DNA of 64,000 nucleotides. It comes from Paraconiothyrium sp. Pb-2020. Lineage: Eukaryota; Ascomycota; Dothideomycetes; Pleosporales; Didymosphaeriaceae. The notes below the pieces were generated by a model, which was not told the DNA's origin, did no database searches, and worked only from the letters and a program-made list of their open reading frames with translations. The stretch lies in contig JAJUBI010000001.1 of the NCBI GenBank assembly GCA_022419385.1, forward strand, positions 6,324,001-6,388,000. Direction: 5' to 3'. Made by a program: the position numbers and the translations under genes. Shown in pieces: positions 1 through 12,120 of this stretch (positions are counted from its first letter, which is position 1; each line of letters opens with the position of its first letter).

Positions 1-549
1 GAGGAGCATATTCAATTACCTGAGGACGAGCCCGGATTCATTCCCCAGGAAGAAGAAGAGGAGGTATTCTCTCCCATCCCAGACAACTTCGATGACACAA
101 CGGCTCCCATCCTGCATCCCGCAGATAGCGGGGTTGTATCTCTAGAGACCAAGCACGCTGTCCATCTTCTACGACAAGTCTTTGGCGACGCGGCCGAGAC
201 GAGTGAAGAAGAACGCAGGAACACAGCCGTCTCCTTCCAAGGCATGTTCCCCGAAACTACCACAGCAAAGCCCGACATCGCCCGCATGTTCAACGAGATT
301 CTCGTCCTCGGCACAAAAGACGCCATCAAAGTCGAGCAGCAGACCACCGACAATGAGCTTGGCGGACCCATCCGCATCCGTGCCAAGCGCGGCCTCTGGG
401 GCTCATGGGCAGAGACCGATGTCTCCGGCGCTGAGGCTATCAAGTCGGCCGCCGCAGTAGAGGCTGGACCTTCTATTAGAGACGATACACAAACGACTGC
501 TACGTCTGCAGCACCTATCCCTTCCGCCGAGATCGCTGTAGGAGCATAG
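1..549 (+). CDS. rad21: Rad21/Scc1-type cohesin kleisin, C-terminal part (5' end outside window)
   Basis: The reading frame is open from base 1 to the TAG at 547-549 and gives the last 182 residues. It starts with an acidic stretch, followed by the segment around TKHAVHLLRQVFG and then the kleisin winged-helix end, seen in ARMFNEILVLGTKDAIKVEQ and IRIRAKRGLWGSW. In the family this C-terminal winged helix binds the Smc1 ATPase head and closes the cohesin ring that holds sister chromatids together in the nucleus. The window shows only the Smc1-binding end; separase sites and the Smc3-binding N-terminus would lie upstream. After the winged helix there is a poorly conserved Ala/Thr-rich tail. The mitotic Rad21 paralogue is preferred over meiotic Rec8 because of the FxEILVLGT core, but this is a judgement from motif memory. 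Confidence 0.85.
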   Translation, partial: EEHIQLPEDEPGFIPQEEEEEVFSPIPDNFDDTTAPILHPADSGVVSLETKHAVHLLRQVFGDAAETSEEERRNTAVSFQGMFPETTTAKPDIARMFNEILVLGTKDAIKVEQQTTDNELGGPIRIRAKRGLWGSWAETDVSGAEAIKSAAAVEAGPSIRDDTQTTATSAAPIPSAEIAVGA

Positions 550-1333
550 ATGCGTAGTTGAGTTGATACACGATAAGGTGGCTTTATTTATATATGGGTC
601 GGGCTTGCGGTGAGCATTCATTGGCGAGCGGCGTTGGAATACCCTATGGGTTGGATTGGGTGGATCATTGTATTGGTGTTCATGGTGTTATGATAGGACG
701 ATTGTATCTTTGTGTCCGGCCCGTGATCGTATTGAATCAAAGCATGTGTTTCTTCGTAACATGGGCTTCTGGTGACTTTTGGGGCTTCGAGTTCTGTGTC
801 GCGAACCGTTCTGTGCGTGGTGGGTAGCGTGCGGACGCCGTACAGTAGCGCGAGCAAGGGTTGGACGTGGGATTGGCTTCGCGGCACCGGGAAGTCGCCA
901 TTGGGCATCATCGCTTCCCGTGAACCATTTCGCTGCACCCACGAGGCGGTGAATGACTGGCTACTTAATATTATCGTCTCGCCCAGTCCTCCATGTCTTC
1001 TTGCTCCCATGCACTTTGTCCGACTGTCATTTGCCATGTTCCAGCTGCATGCCTTGCGCACTCGCCACTGTGATACTCTGGAAGGCGCAGCGTTGTTGGG
1101 ACTCGATCCACGACCGCGGCCTTAGCATCCTAAGCATAGCCTCTTTGTCGCACAACGTCGCCTGTGTTTGTTACTAGACAGCATGCACGGAATCGCACAC
1201 TGCACGACCTTCGATTTTCTGCCCCTCTTCCTCGTCTCCGTTCTTGATTCACTTCGGCACATGCAATACCAGATTCATTGACCGTCCAGCCACTCTTGCC
1301 AGGATCTCCTGCAGCCCTGCGTGAACACGTAGC
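550..1333. other. Intergenic region, Rad21 to DUF6594 gene
   Basis: No reading frame here has family resemblance, and the open frames on both strands look like chance. The first part is the presumed 3' untranslated region of the Rad21 gene; the remainder should hold the promoter of the next gene. No tRNA or repeat was seen. Confidence 0.5.
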
Positions 1334-1821
1334 ATGGTGGGTAGAAAAGCGACTCTCCCTTTCCCCGCTCCCGTCGGTTCTGCAGTCTCTCTCATACTGA
1401 TCTGTGCTACGATTCACAGACAGACCGCAGAGCCGCTTTCGACGGCGTCTTCGGCCGTACGCGGCACCATAGTCCTGCTTCAGAGACTCGGTCGGCTCTT
1501 TCTTATAGAAGCGCTGGGTCGGATGCTTCAACTGCTTCCACCAATCCTCGACGACGCTCTTCACGCGCAAGACCCGCCACAGATGTTGCGTCTGATTCGT
1601 CTGGATCATGGCTAGCTGCTCATGAGGACGACATCTATGAAGCAAAAAGAGGTCACATTACTTCTCGTAGCACCGCCAATGGTTCGAGTGCCGCTACTTC
1701 AGAACTCTCCCCTTCGGACGCAGGCAAGGACGCGGGTGGCTTCCTACCCAAGCTTGGTCGCATACTTGAGGGAAAAGAGAGCAAAACAACCAGACGCAGG
1801 CGGGAGTCTACGGCCAGCTCC

Positions 1822-3873
1822 ATGGATAGTCATGCTTCAGCATGTCGTACGAGCCGATCTGTAGACGCCGCTGCATTGAAGAACCGCTCAGTCAGACAGA
1901 AGCACAGCTCATTGCAACGTGTTGAACGAAATCTTGCCAATTTACACAATCCATCCCTCATTTCTGTCCTTTCCGGACTGACCCAGCAATCGAACGCGTC
2001 GAACGAAAGCAATTCGACAATCACGCAACAATCGTATGACAAGAAACTAATAGCCAAGCGAAAGCCCCCTAAGAGCAGGACACGACTCCAGACAAAGAGG
2101 ACACCTGCCACAAGTGAAACTACAGCGATGGCATCAATACAGTCAAGTGTGTTCCAGTACATGGACCCGCCAACCGGCCCAGATACGTTCACTAAGAGGC
2201 ATCCTTCGTCAAGTCGATCATCAAGTGCATCGTCTTCGTCCATGGGTTCTGATCATGGCAATCTTTCTTCAACCGCTGAGGAGCCGGTCATAGAGTCACC
2301 TCCAACTTCACCAGCGTCAATGCGTAGGCCAAATGGTGAAGACTCTCATGAGGACGATGAGAGTGACTCAGAACCACATGCAAACACGGGACCTCAGTTC
2401 CAGCCTAGCGTGAGTGAAGTCACGACCGACACTGAGGGACAGAATGATGATACCGCGGAGGGAGGCGATAGTGATAGTGAGTCAGAAGGAGAGCAAGCCA
2501 ACAAATCTTCGACTGCTGCTAAGTCTTCACGACGATCGTCTCCAACGGACCGTATGGCGTTGGAACGTGTTCCACCACCGAGAGTGTCTTCTTCAACTTC
2601 TTCCCGCCACTCCGACCGACACACAAGACGCCTTAGACGCCAGGAGCAAGCCCTTGCTGAACATATCCTGCAAAATCCCCAGCCCCATAGGGACTTTCAC
2701 TTTACTGGAGCATCGTCTCCACACTATCCCCCAACAATGCCTCTGTACGACCCATACCTCCAGTCGGGAGCTTCACCTGTCAGTTTTACCCCTACTGCGC
2801 ATTATGCTCCTCCGGCGGCGCCTGCTCCACCTCCACCTCCGCCTCCACAACAACAAACCATCGGATACTATCCGCCTCCGCACGCACCTCGAGCCTTATT
2901 CTCACCAGGGTATGAAAATGACTTTGCCGTGGCAGCTCGGCCACCGATGGCTCCTAGTACGGTGGCACAGTCCTCCCAAGTCCATTACTCGCCTATGCAG
3001 CCTCCCCACTATCAAGTTCAACCATCAGGACCAGATATGTCCCAAACCACTAGGGTAGGGTACGAGTTGGTCGCAGACAAATTGAGCCAGCGTGCGAGAG
3101 ACAAGCAAGGCAAGTCGGGAGAGGAAGCTGTGGTGCCCATGTATCGCAAGTTTGAAAACCTCAACCACCGGGTCTTGCTCCATCTCCAAGACGAAATCGC
3201 GGAGCTGGAGGAAGAACTACGCTATCTAGACGAGTGCATTGCGCAGTGCTCGCCGAGAGATCAGGCGGGGCGCCACCACCCTGCATCTCGGCGCGGCGAC
3301 GCACGCTACGGAGGTGAGCTGCATTACCGGAGGACAGAATTGCTGGGTCGCATTTATCTGAAGCTGGGCCAATATAGTGAGTCTCTGCATTTTCCTTGTG
3401 CCACCGTATTGCCTGGGTTATAGACCTTTTGTTGTTCATGACGAGTGACACGCGGTGTCATAAAGCTGACTTCTGCTGCAGATTCAGCGCTGACTTCGTT
3501 TGATTCCATGGTCAAATCTCTAGACCCGGCCAATGCGGAGGACGTTCAGGCCTACCGCTCATGGATGGAGAAACGTACACCGATTGATCATACGGAAACG
3601 AGGTTTCTAGAACACAAGAACGATCTTCTCACCGTCTCCGAGGGAGGGTCAGCAAACACAGCTGGTGGCGTGATAGCCCGCCAATCTGGGGCGATATGGC
3701 TTCCGCTGGTGCTCGTTCTCCCTCTGATGGTATTTGCCATAGTACCCCGCCTGCTTGGAAGGCTTGTCATCCTAATTTTGACTGGTGCGGTAGCCATGAA
3801 GCTGATAGCTACCACAAAGGAGCTGATGGATATGATGACGGCCCGTGAGTGGGCAGGGTGTTTCTCTGTGTGA
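1822..3873 (+). CDS. DUF6594 fungal membrane protein
   Basis: There are two exons, 1822-3376 and 3482-3873, around an intron with GTGAGT donor, GCTGAC-like branch site and CAG acceptor; the join restores ...KLGQYNSALTSFDSMV. The first ~400 residues are low-complexity, rich in Ser/Thr, Pro and acidic residues, including a poly-Pro run. The conserved domain follows: RKFENLNHRVLLHLQDEIAE, a coiled-coil-like ELEEELRYLDE, RRTELLGRIYLKLGQY and HTETRFLEHKNDLL. Two hydrophobic segments follow, near GAIWLPLVLVLPLMVFAIV and LLGRLVILILTGAVAMKLIA. This order is typical of DUF6594, whose function is unknown. The N-terminus is uncertain: the same frame is open back to 1345 with Ser/Arg-rich sequence, so a small upstream exon probably supplies the true start. 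The C-terminus is also uncertain, because a GTGAGT at 3870 and an AG at 3950 could add a short last exon. Confidence 0.75.
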
Positions 3874-6115
3874 GTTCGACTTTTCTTTGTATACATGCAA
3901 GTGCTCGCACGAACCGATGGAGCACGACAAGTTTAAACGCTTAAATGCAGAGTGGCGGACTGGCGTTATGCGGGGTCCTGACTCCTCCGCGGTTCAGCTC
4001 GGCTGTCGTTTCTGCAGGGGTGTTGCTACTCTCCATGGAAGCGTACCATGAGGACGAACTAGGTTGGTTCGCTTTTACCCGGCGTTGGACACCCCTTATC
4101 GACGTGTATCGACATCAATGTTGGTCTTCGCGAGGCACAGGCTGACGAATGTGTAGTTATTTTGGATTTATGGCGCTTCTTGCGGCATTGGCACACTGAC
4201 TCGAACGAACGCCACTGCGGAGTCGCGATATTGATCGCCCAGGCACGGAGGCGCACAGACAGGTACGGCCGCGACGCGGTTTTCAGGGACCGCGGCACTT
4301 GGTCGGACATTGCGCGTCGTAGACTTTTTTTTGACGACTTTGTGCGCATCGCAATTGTTTGTTCTTATTTCCTATCACGGATCTGCACTTGTGGCGGGGC
4401 GATTAGATGGATGGACATATATGGGCACGATCACTCGTTGGGCGTTTCTTCTGCGGGGAGGGCTGCTGCACGACGTAATGGTGCGCTGATAAATGCGATG
4501 ATGGGTTCATCAACGAAACAGGCGCTGGAGAGGACAAAGATGGTCGGATAAGGAGCTTGGCGTGCAGAGGGGGAGCGGGATGACCGGAGCGATGGAGCTG
4601 CAATGGGTGCTTTTCCATGGGGGCTACTCCAAGTTTACTTGTCTCTACATCATCTAGTGGGGTTGTTGGCGGCGGAGCGAGCCTAAAGCGGTGCGTGGCA
4701 TGACAGAAACACGATGTGGTATATTGCAGCGATGCCAGGAACTTGCAACCGTGACTCTTTGCGGTCTACACGAGGCCATATTGAGTTGCTGAACGGCTAG
4801 CCGAGACGGGCGCTGGGGGAAGATGCGCGTGATGCCTACAGAGTTTGATACACACATTCCGAGGTTTGTTGCTGGAATCGTGTGTACGGGGAGGCATGGT
4901 AGAGGCGGAGATGTTTCCGCAGTGTCAGATGGGGTAATTGGACAGGACCGGTCGTTGTGGTGCAGCAATGCTTGTGCGACGAGGCCTGACTGCGTGCGCT
5001 TCACGGGGCCTGACTGTCAGATGGCGCGCCGTCCGTCATACCGCATGCTGTATGTGCAGTCACCACCACAGCGTACAGTAAACAGAGAGGATGCAGGGCA
5101 CAGTAGAGGTCGGGCGCGCGGTCGTCGATCGGCATCTCGTTTTGCTTTAGGGCGGCCTCGCGCTTCGGCTGATTGACATGCTCATGCTGTAGCCAGGCAC
5201 GCAGCGCCGTGTGCGAGCGGCCGCCCCTTGGCCGCCCCTAATCCCGCGCCCAAGTCGCAGTTTCAGATGGGCTGTGCGGCGTGTGGAATCGAGAGAGGGC
5301 GTTTGAAGGCTGCTTGCGCAACACGCGTCCGCAGTCAATGCGTGTCCGCTGACGCCGTGCGCTCCTCTGTCCCTGCCCCAAGTTGCCTGCATCGTCCCGC
5401 CGCTCCACCTGCGCCGTGCCGTGCCCCTGTTGCAGCGTTGGGTGGTCGACTAAACCCGCCGGAGACCATCGCCTTATCCTGAAACACGTCTAGGACCCTC
5501 CGTCCGACCAGACCGACCCGCTCTGCTGCACCCTCCCGTCGACACCAATTCGCACCGGGCGCTGCTGAACGCGCTGGTGCTAGCAGGACATCAACACAAC
5601 AACCCTCTCCCAAGCGCACAAGACACCGTACTGCTGCGACCAACGCCCTGCCTGCCTGATCCGACTGCAGCCCCGCGCCCGCTTGCGCCTGCCCGCTACA
5701 ACCACCGCACTTTCCTCCGCCTGTGGCCTGCCCGACCGCACTGCTAACCACCAACGCCCACCGCTGCAACACCGCCAGCGCCGCAGCAATCCCAGTCCGA
5801 CGAACCGTAGGCCTCTCGCGGCTTGGGCTCCCCTCGCATCGTCGTCCGCTCAAGCCTACTCACCGCACCAGGCCCGCGCACAAACAAAGACTCACCGGAC
5901 TACAGCCGAAGAGCCCCTGGCACGCGGACAAAGCGACACTCACAGCGACGCCAGGCGTGTGGGGTGACTGCCGGTGGCAGCGTTACACACGTACCTGAGT
6001 CTACTCCTTTGTCGCCAATCACCCCGCGTCCGCCTGTACAACCGCATTCCTCTACAACACCACAGGCCGCGCCTGCCCAGACAAGTTTCTCGCGCGCTGC
6101 CCACGAGTCTCCGCC
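3874..6115. other. Long intergenic region and RasGAP leader
   Basis: About 2.2 kb without a supported gene. The stretch from about 5200 to 6115 is GC-rich and turns pyrimidine-rich towards the RasGAP start, as expected for a promoter and long 5' leader. Open frames here are short and lack family motifs. Confidence 0.5.
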
Positions 6116-8613
6116 ATGGCCGTCTCCATGCTACACGCCCCCTCGCGGGCCTCGACGTCGTCCTCGTCCTCCTTCATACCCGTCTCCCGCCAGAACACAA
6201 TGTCCTCCCATGATGGCTCGCGTTCGGTGCGCCAGTCGAAGCGCTATTCAGTCACTGCGCTGTACCTGTCCATGTCCGCGAAGGACAAAGATCTGGAAAT
6301 TGAAGACGACCTGGCTAAAGGTACCATTGCCTGTTCTGTAGCAGCATACGACCAACACTGACTCCCATGCAGCCCAGAAGATTTTGCGTGAACTCAAAGC
6401 CAAGATCTCGTCGCAGTCGAAGAAGAACTTCGTTCTCGAGAAGGACGTGCGCTATCTTGATTCACGGATAGCACTGCTCATCCAGAACCGCATGGCTCTG
6501 GAAGAGGTACGCGTCACTCTCTATCTATCATATATGAAATACAGCCTGATTGTGCATGCAGCAAAATGAGGTCGCAAGCCACCTTGACGATGCTACCGAA
6601 CTTCAAGAGGGATTCTTTCCGAACGACGAGAAGACCCAAAAATACGGAAACTTGCTTTTCCTGCTACAGTCCGAGCCCAGACACGTTGCGCATCTTTGCC
6701 GCCTGGTATCCATGGCCGAAATCGATGCGCTACTACAAACAGTCATGTTCACCATCTACGGAAACCAATACGAGAGCCGTGAAGAACATTTGCTACTCAC
6801 CATGTTCCAGGTACATTCCCCACCCAATGGCAACGCAACGTAGCTAATACAAAAGCAGTCTGTCCTCACATATCAATTCGATAATACACCAGATTACAGC
6901 TCGCTCCTGCGCGCTAATACCCCTGTTTCTCGCATGATGACTACCTACACTCGAAGAGGACCTGGCCAGAGCTATCTCAAGGTCGTTCTGCAGGACAGCA
7001 TTAACTCGCTGATCGAGCTTAAGGATCTCAATCTGGAGATTAACCCTCTCAAGGTATACGAACAGATGGTTACCGACATTGAGGATCAGCAGGGCACCCT
7101 TCCAGCGAATCTGCCCAAAGGAGTGACCGCCGAACAGGCCGCGGAAAACGCGACAGTGCAGCAGATAATTGCTCCTCGGTTGACGATGCTCATGGAAATT
7201 GCTAACAACTTCCTGACCACTATCATCAATGGCTTAGAAGAGACGCCGTATGGTATCCGCTGGATATGTAAACAGATTCGCAGTTTGTCGAAGCGAAAGT
7301 ACCCAGATGCACAGGACCAGACCATTTGCACACTCATTGGCGGTTTCTTCTTTCTTCGATTCATCAACCCAGCCATCGTCACTCCACGGTCATACATGCT
7401 CATTGACGCGACTCCAGCGGAGAATCCCAAGCGGACACTGACATACATTGCGAAGATGCTCCAGAACCTAGCCAACAAACCTTCGTACGCAAAGGAACCT
7501 TATATGGCAAAACTTCAGCCTTTCATCCAGCTCAATAAGGACCGCATCAACAAATTCCTCCTTGACCTGTGCGAGGTACAAGATTTCTACGACACGTTGG
7601 AAATGGACAATTACGTAGCGCTTTCCAAAAGAGACCTAGAGCTGTCCATTACTCTAAACGAAGTGTATGCGACACATGCCCTATTGGAGCGCCATGCCGT
7701 GGAACTGGCCAAGGACGACAGCTCACATCTTGGTGTCATCCTCGGAGAGCTTGGTCCTGCCCCTGCCCAGCTACCTCGCAAGGAAAATCGAGCCATCAAT
7801 CTTCCTTTGTTCAGCAAGTGGGAAACCCCGATTGACGATCTGACTGCTGCTCTAGACATCACCCAGGAAGAGATTTTCTTTATGGAGGCTAAGTCGACAT
7901 TTGTGATGATCTTGAGATCGCTGCCACCGAATAGCTCCATCACCCGGCGACCGCTAAGGCTGGATCGCATTGCCGAAGCAGCGGCCACTACAAAGAACGA
8001 CTCGGTCATGGTCAAGAAGGGCATTCGCAGTATGGAGTTGCTAAGCCAGCTACAAGAGCTTGGAGTCGTAGACAAGGAAGACGGGTTCTCCCTGCTCCGC
8101 GATGAGGTTGAGCAGGAGTTGGTACACCTTGGCTCCATGAAGGAGAAGGTTGTAGAAGAAACCAGGAAACTTGAAGAGGTTTTCCGCACCATTCGTGACC
8201 ACAATGCCTACCTCGTCGGGCAGCTCGAGACCTACAAGTCATACCTCCACAACGTCCGCAGCCAATCCGAAGGCAAGACCAGGAAACAGCAGAAGCACCA
8301 AGTATTGGGACCATACAAATTCACCCATCAGCAACTTGAGAAGGAAGGAGTCATCCAGAAGAGCAATGTGCCTGAAAATAGGAGAGCTAACATCTACTTC
8401 AACTTCACCAGTCCATTGCCTGGAACCTTTGTCATCTCGCTCCACTACAAGGGCCGCAACCGTGGCCTACTTGAGCTGGACCTGAAGCTGGACGACCTGC
8501 TCGAGATGCAGAAGGATAACCAGGAGGATCTCGATTTGGAGTACGTCCAGTTCAACGTTTCCAAGGTGCTCGTCCTTCTGAACAAGCGATTCGCACGCAA
8601 GAAGGGTTGGTAG
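6116..8613 (+). CDS. gapA: Ras GTPase-activating protein, Gap1/GapA family (RasGAP plus RasGAP_C)
   Basis: There are four exons, 6116-6320, 6373-6506, 6562-6810 and 6859-8613; the introns are 52, 55 and 48 nt and the joins are in frame, giving 780 residues, close to fission yeast Gap1 (about 766). The N-terminal part has a short helical segment ([19 protein letters not shown]). The RasGAP domain follows, with the arginine-finger loop in [12 protein letters not shown] and the family signature [16 protein letters not shown]. The last ~150 residues form the IQGAP-like RasGAP_C domain ([37 protein letters not shown]). The protein should speed GTP hydrolysis on Ras at the plasma membrane or at sites of polarity, switching off growth signalling. 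IQ motifs and a calponin-homology domain are absent, which separates it from true IQGAPs. The start at 6116 has a good context and begins a Ser-rich leader. Confidence 0.9.
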
Positions 8614-9885
8614 AACCATAGCCTTTATCCTGCGACGATGCTATGATACACCATTTCCTCCAACTCCCTGGGTTTCGATGTCATATATGACGCACGTAAT
8701 TCTCCAACTTTCACATCCACGAACGAAATATATCTGGGAGCCAAGGAGTCAGGCGTATTGAGGATTTTGCTGGCTATTCGGTTCTTTGAGGATACCCCTG
8801 GGCGGTGAGCGACCATGACAATGGAAAATGAAGGCGGGCTACGGATATGGAAATGAATCGAGAAGGAGCAGAAAGAGGAGGATCTCTTATCTCTTCACAG
8901 ATGGTGGTTGCAGCGAAAAGCAGATCTTCTCGTGTAGTGCCAGCTTCTTCTTTATCATTGTTGCTGTTTCTCCTATTACATTTTCGCATCTGTCGCTTCT
9001 AATACGCAGGTTTGTAGCATTCGAGGGATAGCGTGGGCTGGGTACCTCGATGAGCGATATCTCATTCTGTTGTTGATTGTTGTTCCGATTTCTTCGTTTT
9101 GCTGTTTTCGTGCCGGCAGGACCGAGTCGAATGCGTAGTGTGTGGCTTGTGGGCTTTTAGTTAACAAACGATATCCCGGGTGTAAAATAGTGGAGGTTTA
9201 TCACATAGCAAGGTGTATGGATAATGGAGCTGAGTTCGGTCTTCTACTACGGAGCTCCCCGCATTCCTAGTCCCTGCCATGGATCGGCGACGGATGCCCA
9301 CGGGCGCCGATAGATACATCACGCGTCATGTGTTGGTATGACGATATCCTTGAGCCGGGTGTAGACGCTGAGATAAGGGTTTCATCACTGCTTTGTCTTT
9401 GTTCCCATTGCGTCGTGCGGGTCGTTGCTGCGAGTCGACACGGTCTTCATCTTGCATCAGCAGCATTCTGATTCTGATCAGCATAACAGCAGTGCACACT
9501 ACGATGTAGGATGGCGGAATCTGACGGCAGCCAGAGCGTACCTGTCACACGGCCAACAGCACCCCTGTCCCGTTGGCGTCGTGGCACGCCGCGGGTGCTG
9601 CTTGCGCAAGTGATCGCCAGGCGGAAACAAGGCGTGCGGTTGCGTGATTGGCTAGGCTGCGGAGCTTGGGTGCATGACTGGACAGCTGCGTACCGTACTC
9701 GGTCCTCTGGAGGCTGTGACTTGCTCTTGCTTTGACTCGGCTTTGACTCTTCATACCAACTTTCATAGTACAGCTTCCTTACTTTGTATGATTGCTCGCC
9801 CTGTTCGAGGAACATATCTTACACTCTTACTGTGTATTGTGCCACTACCAGCTCGGAGATAACGGCAGCAAGCGCCAGCGCAACC
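8614..9885. other. Intergenic region after RasGAP
   Basis: Presumed 3' untranslated region of the RasGAP gene followed by the promoter of the small gene at 9886. It is T-rich around 8930-9110. No coding sequence, RNA gene or repeat is supported. Confidence 0.45.
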
Positions 9886-10641
9886 ATGTCGAGCAGCACC
9901 GCGATAGCCATCCCGCAGCGCCGCCGGAAGCAGAGTCGAGCCTCTGGAAGTGCAAATGCTTCTCCCGCGAACACCAGCTTCGAATACGGCAGCTATGGCT
10001 CCGTCAGGAATGAAGATGGCGCTACGACTCCAAAGGCGGCGTCGCAACGGAGGCCGAGCTTAATGTGTACGTCCTCTACCTCTTGTCGCTGCATGCCTGC
10101 CCATCACACCTCGCACGCATTGTGACCGGCTGGGCATCGGAGGAAAGCTAATTGAGAAACAGCGCCTGCCTTCTCCCGCGCCGAGCACACTGTTGTGAAC
10201 ATTGGCAATTCGGATATGCCGCGGCTGGTACGTTGGCCCCGAGGTACACAAGATGGGAAGGAAAGCTGATCATCGCGAGCAGATTACGTGCGTCAAGGCG
10301 TCGCAGGGCTTCGACTGGAATCAGGGTATGTTTCACGATTTCCTCCGAGCTTATTTGCACGTCTTTGGGGTCCGCGTGCGACGAGCGAGATCTACTGTTT
10401 CAGGCTGGCGCGTCGCAGGCTGGTCGCCCTGGGACCTGAGTTTACTTGCGCAACACTGTTGCATACCTCCTTCCAATGGAACGGAGGACGATGAGTGGGT
10501 TGGACTGGGCTGACGACGTCAACAGAGATCTTCCTACCCAGCTATGCCAACTTCGACTTCGACGACCTCGAACGTAAGCAGGATCCTGTGGAGGAGATCG
10601 TCGTTACGGATGAGGAGAGGGCGAAGATGTTTCCTTCGTAA
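9886..10641 (+). CDS. Small basic fungal protein with FDWN motif, function unknown
   Basis: The gene is built from four exons, 9886-10066, 10163-10227, 10283-10325 and 10526-10641, whose summed length (405 nt) is an exact reading frame of 134 residues. Donors are GTACGT, GTACGT and GTATGT; each intron ends in CAG and carries a GCTAAT/GCTGA-type branch site. The N-terminus is Ser/Ala/Arg-rich (IPQRRRKQSRASGSANASP). The C-terminal half looks like the functional part: VKASQGFDWNQEIFLPSY, an acidic FDFDDLERKQDPVEEI, then TDEERAKMFPS at the end. There is no signal peptide or membrane segment. The aromatic-acidic end after a disordered basic start would suit a small regulatory or adaptor protein, but I do not recognise a named family. 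The exact 3n total and the meaningful tail across four joins make a real gene likely. Confidence 0.65.
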
Positions 10642-11508
10642 TTAAACCTCAGCTCACGAAATGACACGCATACGGGAGGCGCAATTGGATGTGGACAGAG
10701 TGTGTAGGCTTGTAATAGGATCTTGCTCGAGGCTCTTGCATTCCTGGCACAGGGGCATGGGGCGGAGTTACAATTTGGACAATCAGGATGGTTTTTGCTG
10801 TTTTTGCTATTGGGACGGATAGGCGTTCGGATAGGACATCGTCATTCTCTCACGGGCTACAGGCTATGTATATGGGCGTTCGTGGGTGGCTTCTCGTTCC
10901 TTTGGGATACCTCACTCTTGATAGACGGCGGAAGGAGTTGTCTAGTTCATTTTGTATACAATACATACATACGACTACCTAAGGTATTTGCCATTTCATG
11001 CCCACGAATCTATTTCCATCTTATGATCTCCGAGATATCAGTGTTCCTCGAGTACAAACGGGTGCTCACCGTCCCTTTCCGCAACCGTTCCGAGGGTGGG
11101 TGGGGTATGACGCCAATCGCCATGCTATCGTGCGTTATCATCACGTGCGAGCGCGCACTAGCGTCCGCATCAACAAAACAACGGATGCGGAGGTGACAAG
11201 CATTTACCACGGCGACGAACAGGAAACACCGGACACAATTCCGCAATCAATTCTTTGCACACGGCAGGAGTTTTCCACGAGACCACGCGCAAAAGCCCAG
11301 GCCATTGGATACGCTCACCACTCCATTTCACGCACCCTTGCACGCATTCACGCCAGCCAGCTGGAAATCGGACGCAAAAGCGCAGAGCAACACGTCGGTC
11401 CTGCGCACCACCAATCCACGTACCTGTCCGAATAACCTCAACACCAGAGCACGCCCATCGTTACGCAAAGCGCATCCCCGCGCCCCATCCACGACGACCA
11501 CCCCAACA
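10642..11508. other. Intergenic region before Mis14
   Basis: No supported gene. The frame of the Mis14 gene is open upstream to 11305, but that extension lacks the conserved start of the family, so it is treated as leader. Nothing else was recognised. Confidence 0.45.
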
Positions 11509-12120
11509 ATGGACCCCGAATACCGCAAAATCGAACTCCAATCCCCCGCCGACCTCGCCCACCTCACATCCCAGCTCCGCTCCCTCGCCCGCCAGAAACT
11601 CGACCTCCACCTCCCCCCGCAGCCAGACACCTCCGCCCCCGACGACCTCCGCACGCAAGCCGAAGCCCTCGTCGACGCGTTCGTCGCGCAGATCCTCGCG
11701 GGCATGCGGCACAACATCAGCATCAACGGCGTGGACGTCATCGCGAGAGGAGACATGGATGAGAACGGGGACGTTGCCGAGACGAAGGAGGAGGTCGTCA
11801 TCGAGGAGTTTGAGGCTTTTGATGAGAAGCTTAGGAAGAGGGTTGGGGGCTTGGTGGAGCGGAGGGATAGGCTTGTTGAGGAGATTAGTAAGCATAGGAG
11901 GGAGACGGGGGCGCGGGCGGCGAGGAGGTGGGAGGAGGAGTGGGTGAGGGAAGGGGATGAGTTGGAGAGGGTGAGGGTGACTGGGTTGGAAGGGAAAGAG
12001 GGGGAGGTGGGTGGGGTGGAGGCGCTGAAGAGGCAGGAGGAAGTGGAGAGGAATTGGGGACGGGCGGTGGAAGGGTTGGGCGCTTTGAATGGGGGTTGCC
12101 GGAGACGAGGGCGAGGTTAG
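11509..12120 (+). CDS. mis14: Kinetochore protein Mis14/Nsl1, C-terminus frameshifted
   Basis: This is an intronless frame beginning MDPEYRKIELQSPADLAHL, the usual start of the fungal Mis14 family, followed by ARQKLDLHLPP, VDAFVAQILAGMRHNISING and a long charged helical region. Mis14/Nsl1 is a subunit of the MIND/Mis12 complex that joins inner centromere chromatin to the Ndc80 microtubule receptor. The annotated frame ends with an unnatural Gly/Arg tail at 12118-12120. Directly after a run of five G (12091-12095) another frame continues with LPETRARLERAGEVVGYL and stops at 12168-12170; this looks like the true C-terminal helix. One missing G in the run would explain it. Codon choice also changes inside the gene, from C-ending codons to G-rich ones near 11750. 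Confidence 0.8.
   Translation: MDPEYRKIELQSPADLAHLTSQLRSLARQKLDLHLPPQPDTSAPDDLRTQAEALVDAFVAQILAGMRHNISINGVDVIARGDMDENGDVAETKEEVVIEEFEAFDEKLRKRVGGLVERRDRLVEEISKHRRETGARAARRWEEEWVREGDELERVRVTGLEGKEGEVGGVEALKRQEEVERNWGRAVEGLGALNGGCRRRGRG

Noticed and set aside
1334..1615. Separate small gene starting at ATG 1334
   Set aside because: Its frame has no motif and overlaps the Ser/Arg-rich frame that leads into the DUF6594 gene; it is at most a first exon.
11305..11508. N-terminal extension of Mis14 from the ATG at 11305
   Set aside because: The extension has no family similarity, and the conserved protein begins at MDPEYRK (11509).
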